This document shows, one piece after another, positions 1-11,279 of a stretch of 64,000 nt of DNA. The notes under the pieces are model-generated. The model saw only the letters and a program-made list of their open reading frames with translations. It had not been told where the DNA came from and ran no database searches. Position 1 is the stretch's first letter. Each line of letters opens with the position of its first letter. Made by a program: the position numbers and the translations under genes. The stretch spans positions 124,001 through 188,000 of the forward strand of contig CP137328.1 of NCBI GenBank assembly GCA_033182465.1, written 5' to 3'. The DNA comes from Sanghuangporus weigelae (Eukaryota; Basidiomycota; Agaricomycetes; Hymenochaetales; Hymenochaetaceae).

Positions 1-521
1 GCAAATAGATGACACAGGTAATCTATCTCCTGTATGACAAAGGCCGAACGGAGCAAGCTTATGTCCGATTCGCCTTCTCCAGAGATGAACGAGCAATTCT
101 TTTCCGCTATAACTGACTATTTATCACTACAAGGTGAGTACAGAAGTGTATAAAACGACAACATGCAGACGCAGAGTATGAGATTTGAATCATAATACTC
201 AGGATGCGATGTCGAAACCACGATGCACCATACTCAGGATGCAAGAGGAACAGGACTAGAACATGGAGATAAGAGATACGAGCCATGAACTGAGCCATGA
301 CATGCCGTGTGCAGCGGTATTTAAACCACAATTCCTACCCAGTCGAGAGGGGAGAGGGAAATGGATTCGAAAATGAAAGGTACGTGAAAAAGCGATCTCA
401 GAACGGATTCGGCGAAATAAAATTGAGAAAACTTGGCCATATTCCTAGTCTGAGAATATCAGTACAAATAAACATCTGTTATCAACACTGATTTTACCTT
501 GCGATTTTCTGAGATCAGTAA
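1..521. other. No gene recognised; downstream flank of the borosin gene
   Basis: This stretch lies 3' of the borosin gene, which reads leftward and stops at 524-522. It holds only short open frames without family features. I see no RNA gene, repeat or clear terminator. Confidence 0.4.
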
Positions 522-1816
522 TTATCTGAGCAAGATAAGTGCTATCACTACCGGAACACCAGACAGCCGCCCGACGTCAAATGCACTACCCATCATGGCG
601 GCCTCAATAGCCCCAGATGAACCAAGTGAAAGTGCAGTCTTCTCTTGCTCAGTGAGCCCCTCCACTGCTTCAGCATATGCTGTTGGGTTCGCTCTGTACT
701 CATTCAAGAGTTTTGGGTGTAGTGCAAGGTCAACTGTCAGTTTTTTCAACGCATCCGAAGTATGAAAGGTCTTTAGTTGATTGGGAGCTGGATGCTTATC
801 GATCTTTCGAACCGCAGCTAATTCGTTAGAGCCGTAAGCAGGAGTGGTGGAAAAGTCTGGTCCAGCAAATGGCACTGGTGGGAAGAGGCCCCTCAGATGT
901 CTTCCTGAATCGGCAATTCCAAGCTTCTGCGCCATTGCGTCCGAAGGTTCAGCCACAGAGCGAGGAGGGACGTAAAATGTCGATGCTGGATTGATTTTCT
1001 TCACGACTTCGTCCTTGTGCAGTTCGGCAACAGTGAATGCCTCGATGGTTGACTCAGATTGTGGGAGGATAGCACCGATATAGTGTACAATCTTATGTTC
1101 GGCACCAAATACGTTCTCGAGGTAGTCTACGAGAAGGCTGAACTTGGCATTCTTAAGATTTCAAGATCAATAAATCGTCGGACATCTCAAGGGAAATAGA
1201 AAATGACCACTTACATCAAATACCATTGTATTGACGCCGACACTTCCGACTTGCCAGATAATATTGTGCATAGAGGGGTTCAATGGTTTGTCTCGAACGA
1301 GCAGCTCAGTGGCTTCGTATGATGCACATCCGTGCATAGCAGGCTCGAATCCAACATCAGCAATCAGATAATCCTCAGCAGAGATTCCTGGAAGCATGCA
1401 GGCCTTAAATCCCTCGTCTCGCGCTATAGCAATGGCCCTGTGAGAAGGAGCCACAAAGACACCAGGGTGCCCATAGAAGACACCGAGGACATCATGTCCT
1501 GCCCTGACGTCTTGTAGCATGACCTTTCTCATAGATCAGCTAGACAGGAAGGGAGAAAGAAGGAATCACTTACCTCGCACATCTGCACATATGAATCATA
1601 ACGACTCTTGTTGGTATCGTAGAATACGTACAAGTCAAAGCATTCTCCTTGAGCGTTGTCCCGAATGAATGTTTCTGTGATGGGATCGACGACGAGATAG
1701 TAGACTTTGGCGGCCTCTTTGATGTAAGAGAGTGCCTCGAGAGTGATATGCTTAACGCTAGCAATGCCCGTGCCAGCGATAGTCAAAGTACCTTTCTTCT
1801 CAGCAGATGTAGCCAT
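522..1816 (-). CDS. Borosin precursor: autocatalytic peptide alpha-N-methyltransferase fused to its own core peptide (OphMA-type)
   Basis: Three exons (1816-1574, 1523-1215, 1151-522) with 50- and 63-base GT...AG introns give 1,182 bases, an exact number of codons, and a 393-residue protein; OphMA has about 417. The N-terminal part is a SAM-dependent tetrapyrrole-methylase-fold enzyme. [10 protein letters not shown] near residue 11 and VFYGHPGVF at 96-104 match the omphalotin enzyme. Tyr66, Arg72, Tyr76 and Tyr98, which I recall as the catalytic or substrate-contact residues of OphMA, fall at the same numbers. A helical clasp-like region follows, including [12 protein letters not shown]. The last 12 residues, [12 protein letters not shown], are the hydrophobic core expected to be backbone N-methylated in trans within a dimer, then released and usually cyclised by a protease. 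The start is the first ATG and aligns with family N-termini. No prolyl oligopeptidase or P450 was recognised next to it. Confidence 0.93.
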
Positions 1817-2920
1817 AGTCGAGTAGAGATTCCAAACGATGATAATCTCTTGGTTTCGTGGACTCGTTTTTAAATTCGTCTACATCTTGAGCACATGATG
1901 AGAAACTACACGTTGAAACCAGGCGCAGGGACTTACTGCGAATCCATGCAGATTCCAAGACTTGCTTTGTACGTGTACCTTGGAAGCACGTAGAGACTCC
2001 TAACCCTCTTCCAAACATATGAAGTAACCTCAACTCCTGCTTGTTCGATAGGCGTGGGTGACTCTGTAGGAAGATGATGAAGAAATTTTACCGAGTACAA
2101 GTAAATTGTCGAATGCATAGGATGGAAAGCCACAATACCTAAATGGAACAATCAGCGCGATGCTCGGTACACTGGCCATGAAGTCATGTGGACTTTGATA
2201 TTTCACACTGATTTCAGGTTGTCCCCATGATGAAGTCGTTGACGACTTTGATTGGTGTCCACAGAGACTCGGCGGTTCTTGTACAAGGGAAGCAACCAGT
2301 CTCGATCTTCTTCCGAGAACTCAAACCTCATTGACTTGGAATAAAAGAGAAGGCGGCCGCAAATGCGATCCTTTGGTAGCAATCCTATACCGCAGAGAGG
2401 AAGCTCTTGAACACGTGTTGAACCCGTGCCTGCATCGCGTCGAAACTTCGTGGCGTCGTCAGTGATACACTGGGCACGACTGTCCTGAGCAATGATTTGT
2501 CCATCGCCAGACGTAAAATATATCCAGTACATTCCTTAAAATGCATTGATAAATTATTGTTCTCGCATTCTAATTCCGGCACCAATCACATACCCGTTTT
2601 ACAGTGTCTTGCATTTGGAACGATCCAAGCAGTACACCACTGTATCAAACGCGGGCCTTTTCTGATTGCAGGACGTCTCCTCAAGCTGGAGAAGGATTCG
2701 AAAGCATGCTTCTCTTGAATAGTGCCTTAACTGCGGAACCACTCCATGATGGCTAGCTGACGGTCAAGAGCGCTTCTCGCGATAATTTTACTGACGCTTT
2801 CATATGTGTCATAATAACATCTGAAAACTTCGGTACGAGCAGATACGAGCATGGAGCATTGTGGGTGGCAAGCCAAGGTTGGGCTACGAGTCTAATACGA
2901 GAGCTGTATAGCAACACGTA
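1817..2920. other. Upstream flank of the borosin gene, with coding-like minus-strand pieces at 2203-2585
   Basis: The first part must contain the borosin promoter; no clear TATA box was found. Between 2585 and 2203 two overlapping minus-strand frames stay open (66 and 109 residues), and a splice acceptor-like CAG/AAG precedes them. This could be an exon of an unidentified gene. No motif allows a family call. P450 and oligopeptidase identities were considered and not supported. Confidence 0.25.
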
Positions 2921-3734
2921 TCAGAATGGCACAGAAATAGATGCGGCGAAGAACGGTGGTTGGTTAGAGTTTGAGCACATGTTAGACAGTTGCTTATGCT
3001 TATGTAAGCTCCAGTACAGATAGCATAATATACTAGTTCTGAGGTCTATCTGCATGGTCGCCGGTAAGTGCAGTCGTCGTTCGGAGACAGGATATTCCCG
3101 AGCAACAAATCTGATGAAGGGATCATATGCGGCTACGGACTGGTCCGGTACAGCGACGAGCAATCGGAAAGCTATGCAAGACAGAACAATGTTAATATTA
3201 ATACTCCCAGTAACGACTTGTAGGATGTTTAACAGTCGTCTGACCTCCAAGCCTATCCAAGAAGGCAACTGCCACACCTTCATACTGGTCCGACCTTGAG
3301 AGACAAATGGGCTGACTGCTAGCAACAGAAGACATGTTTGAGGTCTACACGAAAGAGTGTTAATGTTCCGACCTGGAAAATCTGAAAGCGGAGATAGCAG
3401 TCTCAGTTCCAATCCCTTCCGTATCCTTTCGGTGAAAATCATCATACTTTCATATTTCGATGGGTGACCTGCACGAAGAGTTCCACAGAGAACGGGGTCT
3501 GTAGACTGTTGTCAAAGTCCACGTATTTCACCCCTGGCGATTCGTGGGCACGTATCGTCCAGAACGGTTCGTGTTAAGCTGCTGGAAAACGAGGAGATAG
3601 ACTCGGAGGCCTCGCGCCTTGTAAGACTGGATGGTATGAGACCGTTCATGAGGGATCGAGATACGTTGGAGCCTGTGTAGGAAAGTGAGGAAGATCGGTG
3701 ATTCCAACGTGTATAAAATAATTACTGTATACAT
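2921..3734 (-). CDS. Possible multi-exon gene of unknown function upstream of the borosin gene
   Basis: The minus strand shows several coding-looking pieces joined by plausible introns. One covers about 3580-3475 and reads VKYVDFDNSLQTPFSVELFV. Another covers about 3180-3000 and includes FIRFVAREYPVSERRLHLP. Between them lies a hydrophobic stretch that may be intronic. I do not recognise the product. The exon pattern resembles the neighbouring genes, and it reads in the same direction as the borosin gene, so a clustered partner is possible but unproven. Boundaries are approximate. Confidence 0.3.
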
Positions 3735-5253
3735 AGTAAAACTATATTGTTCGTCTAATGTAGCTAATTAATCACTTCGACTCGACTTTCTGAGCATAAC
3801 CCGATGATCTTGCACAAACTTGAATAATGCCTCAGCCCTCGCTATATATAGTGGAAGAGTCAGTATTGGGTTTCGAAAGAGCGTTTTGAAATCCCTACCA
3901 AAAATTGTTGAGACTTCCTTTGCAAGGTCGCGCTTCTGGACGCCCGAAATAGACCGGCAACAGCTACCTTCTATCTTGATTAAACAGTTGAATCAATATA
4001 TTAATCTCAGGAAAGCATGAATCGGTAGTAGATATGACACACCGATACACCGGTCCGTACAAATGTTTCGACACTTCCTTTCTCCCAAGGAAGCCTCGCC
4101 TCAAAAATCGTCACTGTTTATAATAACAGGGCCTGCCAGTACTCTGGCACGCTGGTGAAACTCGACACTGTGCATGCGGCTCAAAAGTCATTGATGCAGT
4201 CCACTAAACGGCCGAGGCCTCCCGCGTCCATTGGAGAACCAACATGCTCAGCTATGAGCAATTCGATGAATGAATGCAACGACTCCATTTCCAGTACCCT
4301 CGGGGTTGTGGTTGCAGAGGGCCGCTGGTGGCGCCTCCACGCAGATGATCCGCTCGTCCGTCAGCTTCCACGATGCTAACCCAACCCAAAAGAGTAGAGT
4401 TGTAGCTCAGAGCATTAACCGTACTGAGAAACACAAGGGTGGTCCATTCGTCGGACTGACGTTGAAACAACAGTTAATGGAAGACCAATGCGATCGCAAG
4501 GTGGTGGCGGTGTCGTTGAAAGTAATGGCAAGAGAGACGATGAAGGATGCAATGCAGAACAGGTCTTCGTGCACCTGGGATTGTCAGACAAAGAAACGTC
4601 AGTGAAAAAGGAGACATCTCACATGTAGACCTGGCTGAACATCGTGATGCGACACAGGGAGCACCATGAAGCAACCCGTAGGCACAAGCTTGGTAAATTG
4701 TTGGGGGCAACGGATAACGAAGACTGAGGCGAAGCTAGCTTCGGCGTGGTGCCTAACAATGAATAGACGTTGATCGGTCCATATTCCATCGCAGTGACGC
4801 AAAATGACTCGAGATACACATACTAGGGGCAGGGTCAGAGATAGAGGGTGTCAAGCCATTACACAGTTGTTTCTTTAGAAATGAAGAATGTGATCTTGGT
4901 GCCCTCTGCTAGAGACTTGTCAGACAATAAATGGGACGAGTTCAGGTATGGACTTACGGTCGAGTTACGTGTCCCTGCCACGAATTCGGATGAGAGAGTT
5001 CTCAATGAAGGCACAGGGAGAACACTATAGTAATCTGCCTCGGGCGTAAGATGGCTGGATGATGGCACACCGACATCCCGCAACTCAAGCGTGTCGATGC
5101 ACATTCTCCTGATTTCACGTACTTCCTTCTCGCCTTGATCCCTCATGCAACATCCACGAAACGTACACATCTTGGGAAGCTTCTCTGCGTCATCGCCGAA
5201 GGAAGCTGTCCTCGTGTCACCCCTGCTGTATCATCCATGCGTATAAAGAACAA
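3735..5253. other. No assignable gene; scattered minus-strand coding-like stretches
   Basis: Minus-strand stretches at about 4800-4640 (GPINVYSLLGTTPKLASPQ and beyond) and 5170-4960 look mildly coding and have plausible splice sites, but no family is recognisable. Short plus-strand frames at 4155-4605 overlap them. This may be one eroded or multi-exon gene. I cannot define start, stop or product. Confidence 0.2.
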
Positions 5254-5895
5254 TTATACAAAGACGACCATGTCCGACCTGGGATCGTTCATGTTCTCGA
5301 CGTCCACTATATCGTAGCTACCACTTCCCAGACCGGGGGCGAAGCTGGTGGAAGATACGGAGGCAGAGACTGATGAAGGAGGAAGGAGGCTCCTCAATGG
5401 TGCGCTTGCTTGTATATTAGCGGTGGTGGTAGTTGAGTAGGGATAGAAGATGATGACGAAAAAGATGCTGATCATCGACGTCGAAGGGAAGTAGGGGCTG
5501 CACGCGTCGCCGCGCACAAGCACGTTCACGAGTTTGAAAGCATGTCGAGTGACGAGCTGAGCTCGGAGCTGCTTGACCGAATTCATCCCGTCGTACGCCC
5601 ATTCAATTTCACAGCGACAGACCGTGCTGAATGCACGAGCAGACGTTTGGCGTGGATTGCGAAGGAAGGGAGAAGCCGAGGAATTAGCCTCTGATTGCAC
5701 AAAGCGTGGCATTGTCTCTGAGGTGAATTGGTTGCTCCTCCCCAACAATTTGAACGCTGAGCGAAATTTCTGATAACTGCAGCTGTTTCTTCGCGCACCT
5801 TTGGAATGAGTTAATAAGCAAGACAAGGATAAGTAAATTGGTACGTACGTACATTTGATGGTGTTGCAGCAAATTTTCTCTTTCGTAGACCACAC
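5254..5895 (-). CDS. Hypothetical protein, possibly a C-terminal exon with one membrane segment
   Basis: A 213-codon open frame. A hydrophobic segment near residues 143-152 (MISIFFVIIFYPYS) is followed by a Ser/Pro-rich tail and an acidic end (YDIVDVENMNDPRS). That combination is typical of the cytoplasmic tail of a fungal membrane protein, but the upstream part has no clear membrane segments and a different frame is also open at 5583-5798. An intron near 5810-5850 is likely. I do not recognise a family. Confidence 0.3.
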   Translation of the reverse strand: MWSTKEKICCNTIKCTYVPIYLSLSCLLTHSKGARRNSCSYQKFRSAFKLLGRSNQFTSETMPRFVQSEANSSASPFLRNPRQTSARAFSTVCRCEIEWAYDGMNSVKQLRAQLVTRHAFKLVNVLVRGDACSPYFPSTSMISIFFVIIFYPYSTTTTANIQASAPLRSLLPPSSVSASVSSTSFAPGLGSGSYDIVDVENMNDPRSDMVVFV

Positions 5896-7537
5896 ACAAC
5901 TCCACCATCGACAAGTTACAACATCACCGTCACCCGACTCTGGCTCATTCCCGGTTGAATCTGCTGCCTAGAACATAAGATATACCTAGACGCTGACAGA
6001 CCCAAGGATCCAAGGTACTGATAAAGCAGGCTACGTTGCGCAGCAAGATATATTCACAGCTATATCCATTCTGGTAAGAACTTTGTGCCTCTCTTGACAT
6101 GATGCTCCATTCGTTCATCACCCACTCGGGACGACACTACCATCGCAGCCAGTGGGGCCACGAACTCGGGTGATGAATAGACTCTGTTTTCGCCGCGCAT
6201 GGAAGATAGGCATAATAGGACGGAGTAGATGTTGTGTTGTCGGATGAGCTCTGCGTCCACCGCTGCGTGAATGCTGTCAACCTAGAAGTCCTTAACGAGC
6301 TCGTCCATGATACTTAGATTGTCATCCTGATCTGCCATTTCTGCGTTGCATTCCCGACCTCATGAGAAGACGGGAGCAAGTTTTACTTTTACTTTTACTG
6401 TGGCGTGACAGACGGCGTCGATATGCCGTGTGACACATTATATTTTTTCTGTCACACAACGAATCAAGTCACTCTCTTGACGTCGACGACGACTTCTTCA
6501 TTCATCGAATTCACATCAGTCATTCACACATTTCCTCATCGCACTTTTCCATGGGACGAGGAACGCATTTAGTCAAGTGCCCGATTAGAACAACAGAATG
6601 AGACTTGTTAGCCCAACAAAGGGTCTTGTCTCTGGGCACGGGCGGCATTCCAAATCACTGATCCACCACAATGTATCACTACATCAGTCACTGACACACC
6701 ACCGCAATGCTCACTTCGAACAAAATGATGCACGTTTGAGACGATGCCTTTTGCTGCCAATCATATCATGGCTCTGGAATAGATCGAAGCTAACTGACTT
6801 CTTGGGCGTTGCTTTCGCTGATGTTCAGTACGGCTGCATTTCTGTCGCTTGTCTTGGATCTCTTCTCTCATGATATCTCACTACAAGGTGCAAAGTTAGA
6901 GAGTTATCAGCCAGATTTAGTTGATCGCTTTTCAAAACCATTGCCGAGATCTTCACTTTCTCAGAACATTGCGTGAACGGGCTTCAAAAGAGTGCTTCGG
7001 TGCATCATCGGACTCTGTTCTTCACAGAAAAGCAGCATTCTCGTGGTTACTGATACCAAATTTAATGCACCGGTGCATCTGTCCGGTGCTCCACTGACAT
7101 GGCGACTCCGTTGGACTCTCTTTACCAAGCTCTTGCGCTTTACGACAGTTGCACGACCAAGATGGCAATTTAGTGACGAATTCATTCAAGATCCTGCGCG
7201 TACACGATATTATGACTCCGATACCGCATCCTGCAATCATTTCACATCTTAAATTAGAATGGATCAAGTTTCAAACGGAGAGAATAGTTGCTCAGTATTC
7301 TTCGAAGCGCCGCTATCTGTTGACTATTGCTGATATGACTGATCGAACGCCATACTATAGGGGTGATGACAAGATGTACAGATCGCCGGATGAGCTGAGA
7401 ACACAAGGATGCGAGTACTAGTGACGGCTTCAACTATTCAACCTGACTTGATCCGTTTGTATTTCTGTAACCGATGTTTCTGATGTTTCATTCACGACTT
7501 CTAGGACACGGCATAAAAGGCCCAGATATGGTACCGA
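5896..7537. other. No gene recognised
   Basis: Only short open frames without family features (for example 6598-6873 plus and 7022-7267 minus). A small T-rich microsatellite with repeated TTTTAC units lies near 6381-6400. The right end should contain the promoter of the DUF6533 gene. Confidence 0.3.
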
Positions 7538-7576
7538 ATGGCACAAGTCCATCCCCTGGCAAGTAAGCTTCCGACC

Positions 7577-9271
7577 ATGGCCAACTTGACTTCCCCTACA
7601 CACTCTTTGGTGTTTTCTACTCGATCGACTATTGAGCCTGTTGACCCCAGCGACGTCCCGTTCTGGGTGTACCAACAAAATTTGAACCAGTACTTTCAAT
7701 TGGCGACTATCACCGTCTTGGTCTATGATGCCAGTGAGAATGCAATGTTGCCTCTTCCTTTGTCAAGCACTAACATTAGTGACAGTCATCACGATGGATA
7801 AGGAGGTGATGTCTTCGAATAATCTATGTAGAATCTAACTCATTCGACTGTCAGGCAAAGTTTTTCTGGGTAAGTGGAGCTTTCCATGCCTTGGTGCAAA
7901 TTCAGTTCTAATCTTTAAACTTTGAAAAGAAAATACCTCAAAACTCAGTCGATGTAGTATATCTTGCGGTAAATAACCAAATTATTGTCAGTGAAATGAT
8001 GGTTCAGGCTGAATGCTATAGAACCGATACATCGGCATCCTTGGTGCCATCGCATTTTCAACCTGTAAGTAGGAGATAACTCCATATATTTAGTAGACGA
8101 CTGATTCAGCGTAACTCAAAGATAATTCATATCATGCCGTTCTCCCATTGTAAGTTGTTGCTATCACTGACCTTCATGCTCATTTATTTATTATAGTCTT
8201 TCTAGGTGTGAGCGACGCAAGAAATAAAGGTGTAAATGAAACAACTCATCAATGTAATGTCCATAGGTAACTTTGCGCAATGGACCAGGAACATCTCGAG
8301 TGAGCATTTATTGCGTTATTTCCGAATACGCCACTGATCACCATCAAGATTGGGTCACCGTCATTTCCATCGATTGTAAGTATCGAATTGCCAATTTCCG
8401 GCCAATCATCTCATAGCATCCTAGACATTCTTGTTATTCGTGTTCTCGCTCTTTACTCTAGAGGTAGGTGTACCCGCAATATCAAATACTTACTAAAGGG
8501 CTTATTATGATATAGACAAGATGCTGTCTATATGTCTCCAGACATTGCTTGTGCTTGAGGCAGTTTTCAAGCTGGCCCTGGTAATATATTTAGGACAACT
8601 GGAGCGCTGTAAGTCTGACATGTATTTTGTATTACAAGACGCTAACTTTGGGTTACCTAGTTGCGATCGGAGGCCTTGCCAGAAACGTGACAGTCTGTGG
8701 CATAGATAATACTCTGCCATGGCAGTGGGGTGTCGTCGATTGGTAAGTCGCTATCCGGTAACTGGTACTGCCATACTAACTCGGATTAGGGTGATCCCGC
8801 TGGTATACGGGATGATTCTGATGATTCTCGCCCTTTACAAAGCTGCTGGATATTGGAAAATGTCCGCAGGCTTCGAAGGCTTTGCACTTGTCAAAGTTCT
8901 TATTCAAGACCAGATTCTGTATTTCATTCTGTACGACTTCAATTCTTCATGATCAGCAAGTTGACTGACTGATAGCAATGATTAGCGCAATCGGCTGCAG
9001 CGTGCTGAACATCCTGCAGTTTAAGTTGCGATTTTCAAATCTGTTCTGGGCGAACACGCTGAACGCGCTTGGAAGCCCATCGTGCCTCTGCGTACTTGGT
9101 AGTCGAATGTTAATGAACCTGAAGGAGGCGGGTGAGCGAGGCCAGAATGAAGGGACGAGCTACAGACTTACATCGAGCGCGATGAGTGAGATTGATTTTG
9201 CCGTACCTCAAAGGTTTGTTTCTCTCTCCCTTTTTGCGAATCGCATACTCACCTTAACGAAGGGAATGTGA
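7577..9271 (+). CDS. DUF6533-type seven-transmembrane protein
   Basis: A gene with about ten small exons. The first carries YQQNLNQYFQLATITVLVYD. The tiny second and third exons (7786-7805 and 7855-7869) complete the family hallmark, a YD..IT.DKE..FFW stretch. Later exons supply NRYIGILGAIAF, ILVIRVLALY (near 8430-8462), a hydrophobic helix at 8521-8609, VIPLVYGMILMILALYK (8791-8841) and LVKVLIQDQILYFIL. The last exon ends in LGSRMLMNLKEAGE, the conserved cytoplasmic motif of these mushroom membrane proteins. Their function is unknown; they are often compared with GPCRs. Exons near 8100-8330 are hard to place. An ATG at 7538 is also in frame; 7577 is chosen because it begins the better-conserved part. 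Confidence 0.75.
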
Positions 9272-10814
9272 GACAGGGGGAGCCTAGCGCCTTCCTTCCC
9301 GATGGACCTTCTGAAGAGAAAAAGCGGACAACAGAATCACTCGATACATAAAATGTGTTCTTGTATGCTATTCCGTACGATGACTGCGAAAAAAAGGACG
9401 AATCGGCTTAAATCTGCCCGAAAAATACAAATCACTTTCAAGCCCAGCCGTATCTGCGCAAGATTCTGCAATGGCAGTTGAAGACGCCGCAGTACTCGGG
9501 AATTTCCTTTCCGCGTATATTTTTGCTTTCTCAAATTGCCTGTCATATTGCAAGCATATGAACGTCTGAGGTTGCCTGTCGCATATGAACGTCTGAGGTT
9601 ACCTCGTACGATGGAGATGCAAAGGATGTACCATCTTTCCGTGGACGGCTGAGGACAAGATGATGAAGAAGATATCAGGACATGCCGACAAGAGGCCGCC
9701 CCTTTATTATCGGAAGCTCAAGAGTGCAAATAGGGCTTTTACGGATCGAGAGTCAAATGGAACTGGGATATGTATCCTATCAAGAGCAAAATTTGCAGGA
9801 TGGTTCTTGTACGATGCCGATGCAGTCTTTGATTCCTGGTGGGCTGAAGAAGGTCAATACGTCCTCGCGCACGAGGATTTGGCACATATGCCTCGGCTGG
9901 CGCGGCAAAACAATCCCTTTCGACACGTGTCCCGGCTCAGTCGGCAGTAGTAGCAGCCTGAAGATTTCGTTCCAATTGCTCTTATTTCTTCGCGTAGTCT
10001 GCAGATGGTTCTACTGACATTTTATATTCCTTGGCTTTAACGCGGATTATATATTTGGAGTTTGTTACTCTCTTTGCCGTATAAGTATCTGTTGGAAAAC
10101 TGACTGAAGCTGATACATAAGAGCATTGGATGGCAAGCGTCGCCAAGGAGAACCACATGTCCGTGAGGGTGCATCCAGGATTTGAGATTTTTGCGGTCCA
10201 TGAACTTTCACCTGATTGGGTTTGCAACAAGCGACAGCAGCTTTTTCATGCTGTGATCCTTGCTTGAGCCACCATTAGTCTCAACAAGAAAGCAGAACGT
10301 ACCGAGGCTCGAAATCGGAGTTCTGATTTCTCATTTCCCCTACGTTGTCCTTCATGACGCATGTCTGCATTCCACTATCGGGATGGACAAGTACAAGGTT
10401 GTGAGACTTTCCGAAGTTCTAGCAAACTTAGAGCCCGTGTCTCAAGACGAAGAAAAGAAAGAGAAACTGACAATTTAGTACCCAACAAGTTGCGTATTCT
10501 TTCCCACCCAAGATGAAGGCTGCGTTCCACAACCAAACCTCGGAGCTCTGGATCGATCAGCATATCCTCGGTCTAGACCGTGGTCCTGTACGCCGCATCT
10601 CAGGATTGCTCATCGTTGATTTGCACGCCCAACCGCTGTCTGACCTGTGGTGAGACTCTTGATTCCGTCTGTGCTGGCAGGAGCGATTCCGCTAAAGCCA
10701 CGGCCGATAATTATGATGTTAAGACGACAGGTAGATTCTCGGCCCTCCGTAGATATGAAGACGTCCTTGTGCAGAAGGAGTGGAGGAGGCGCCGGAAAAC
10801 ATGGTGAGCTTGAG
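9272..10814. other. No gene recognised
   Basis: Short open frames only. A tandem repeat of about 28 bases (CATATGAACGTCTGAGGTTGCCT-like) sits at about 9556-9603. A coding-looking plus-strand stretch at 9682-10017 and pieces at 10380-10850 have no recognisable family. I would not call a gene here. Confidence 0.3.
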
Positions 10815-10899
10815 CTAGGAAACCAGAGACCGATGAAAAGATGTAAATAGTTCTGAGACTTTATAAGTGCGTAAACATAGACGTGTTGTTCCGGATACA

Positions 10900-11230
10900 T
10901 ACAGAGCGATATAGGGATTTTCGTGCTCCTCTTTGTGTTGAACGAGTCTCCCTCTCCTCAGGTCCAGCAATGTTTCATACAGCGAACTCGGTCTAAAGCA
11001 CGGATAAGGAGCATGCATATTTCGGAGATCAGAAAGGTCTGGCACGTTCTGTGGTCCTCGAACGCGAGTTGATGCCTGAAGCCTGAAAACTCTAGAATAT
11101 GCGTCGAGTTGTAATCTGTTTAAAGTCAATATTGAGTTGATCGGAGAGGAACAAGACCTTGAGTGACGTGAAACTTGAACATACAGCATATTGGAGTAAT
11201 TGACTTCATAAATCATTAGTTGAGTCTTAC
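10900..11230 (-). pseudogene. Decayed hemopexin-like copy
   Basis: The minus strand from about 11250 downward matches the start of the better copy at 13.5-14 kb. Both share the splice donor context CCAGTAAGACTCAACTA and the following intron, and then related peptides (SDQLNIDFKQIT here, SDEFDLDMIKAH there). Beyond that the frame breaks repeatedly and no complete hemopexin repeat remains. It is best read as an eroded duplicate. The precise left limit is uncertain. Confidence 0.4.
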
Positions 11231-11279
11231 TGGAGTCCGGGCAATCAGAATCAGAGTGTGACTAACGCATTTTCTCCCA

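Noticed and set aside
2203-2585. A cytochrome P450 or prolyl oligopeptidase partner for the borosin gene
   Set aside because: No heme-binding Cys motif, GxSxGG serine motif or other hallmark is visible in any frame.
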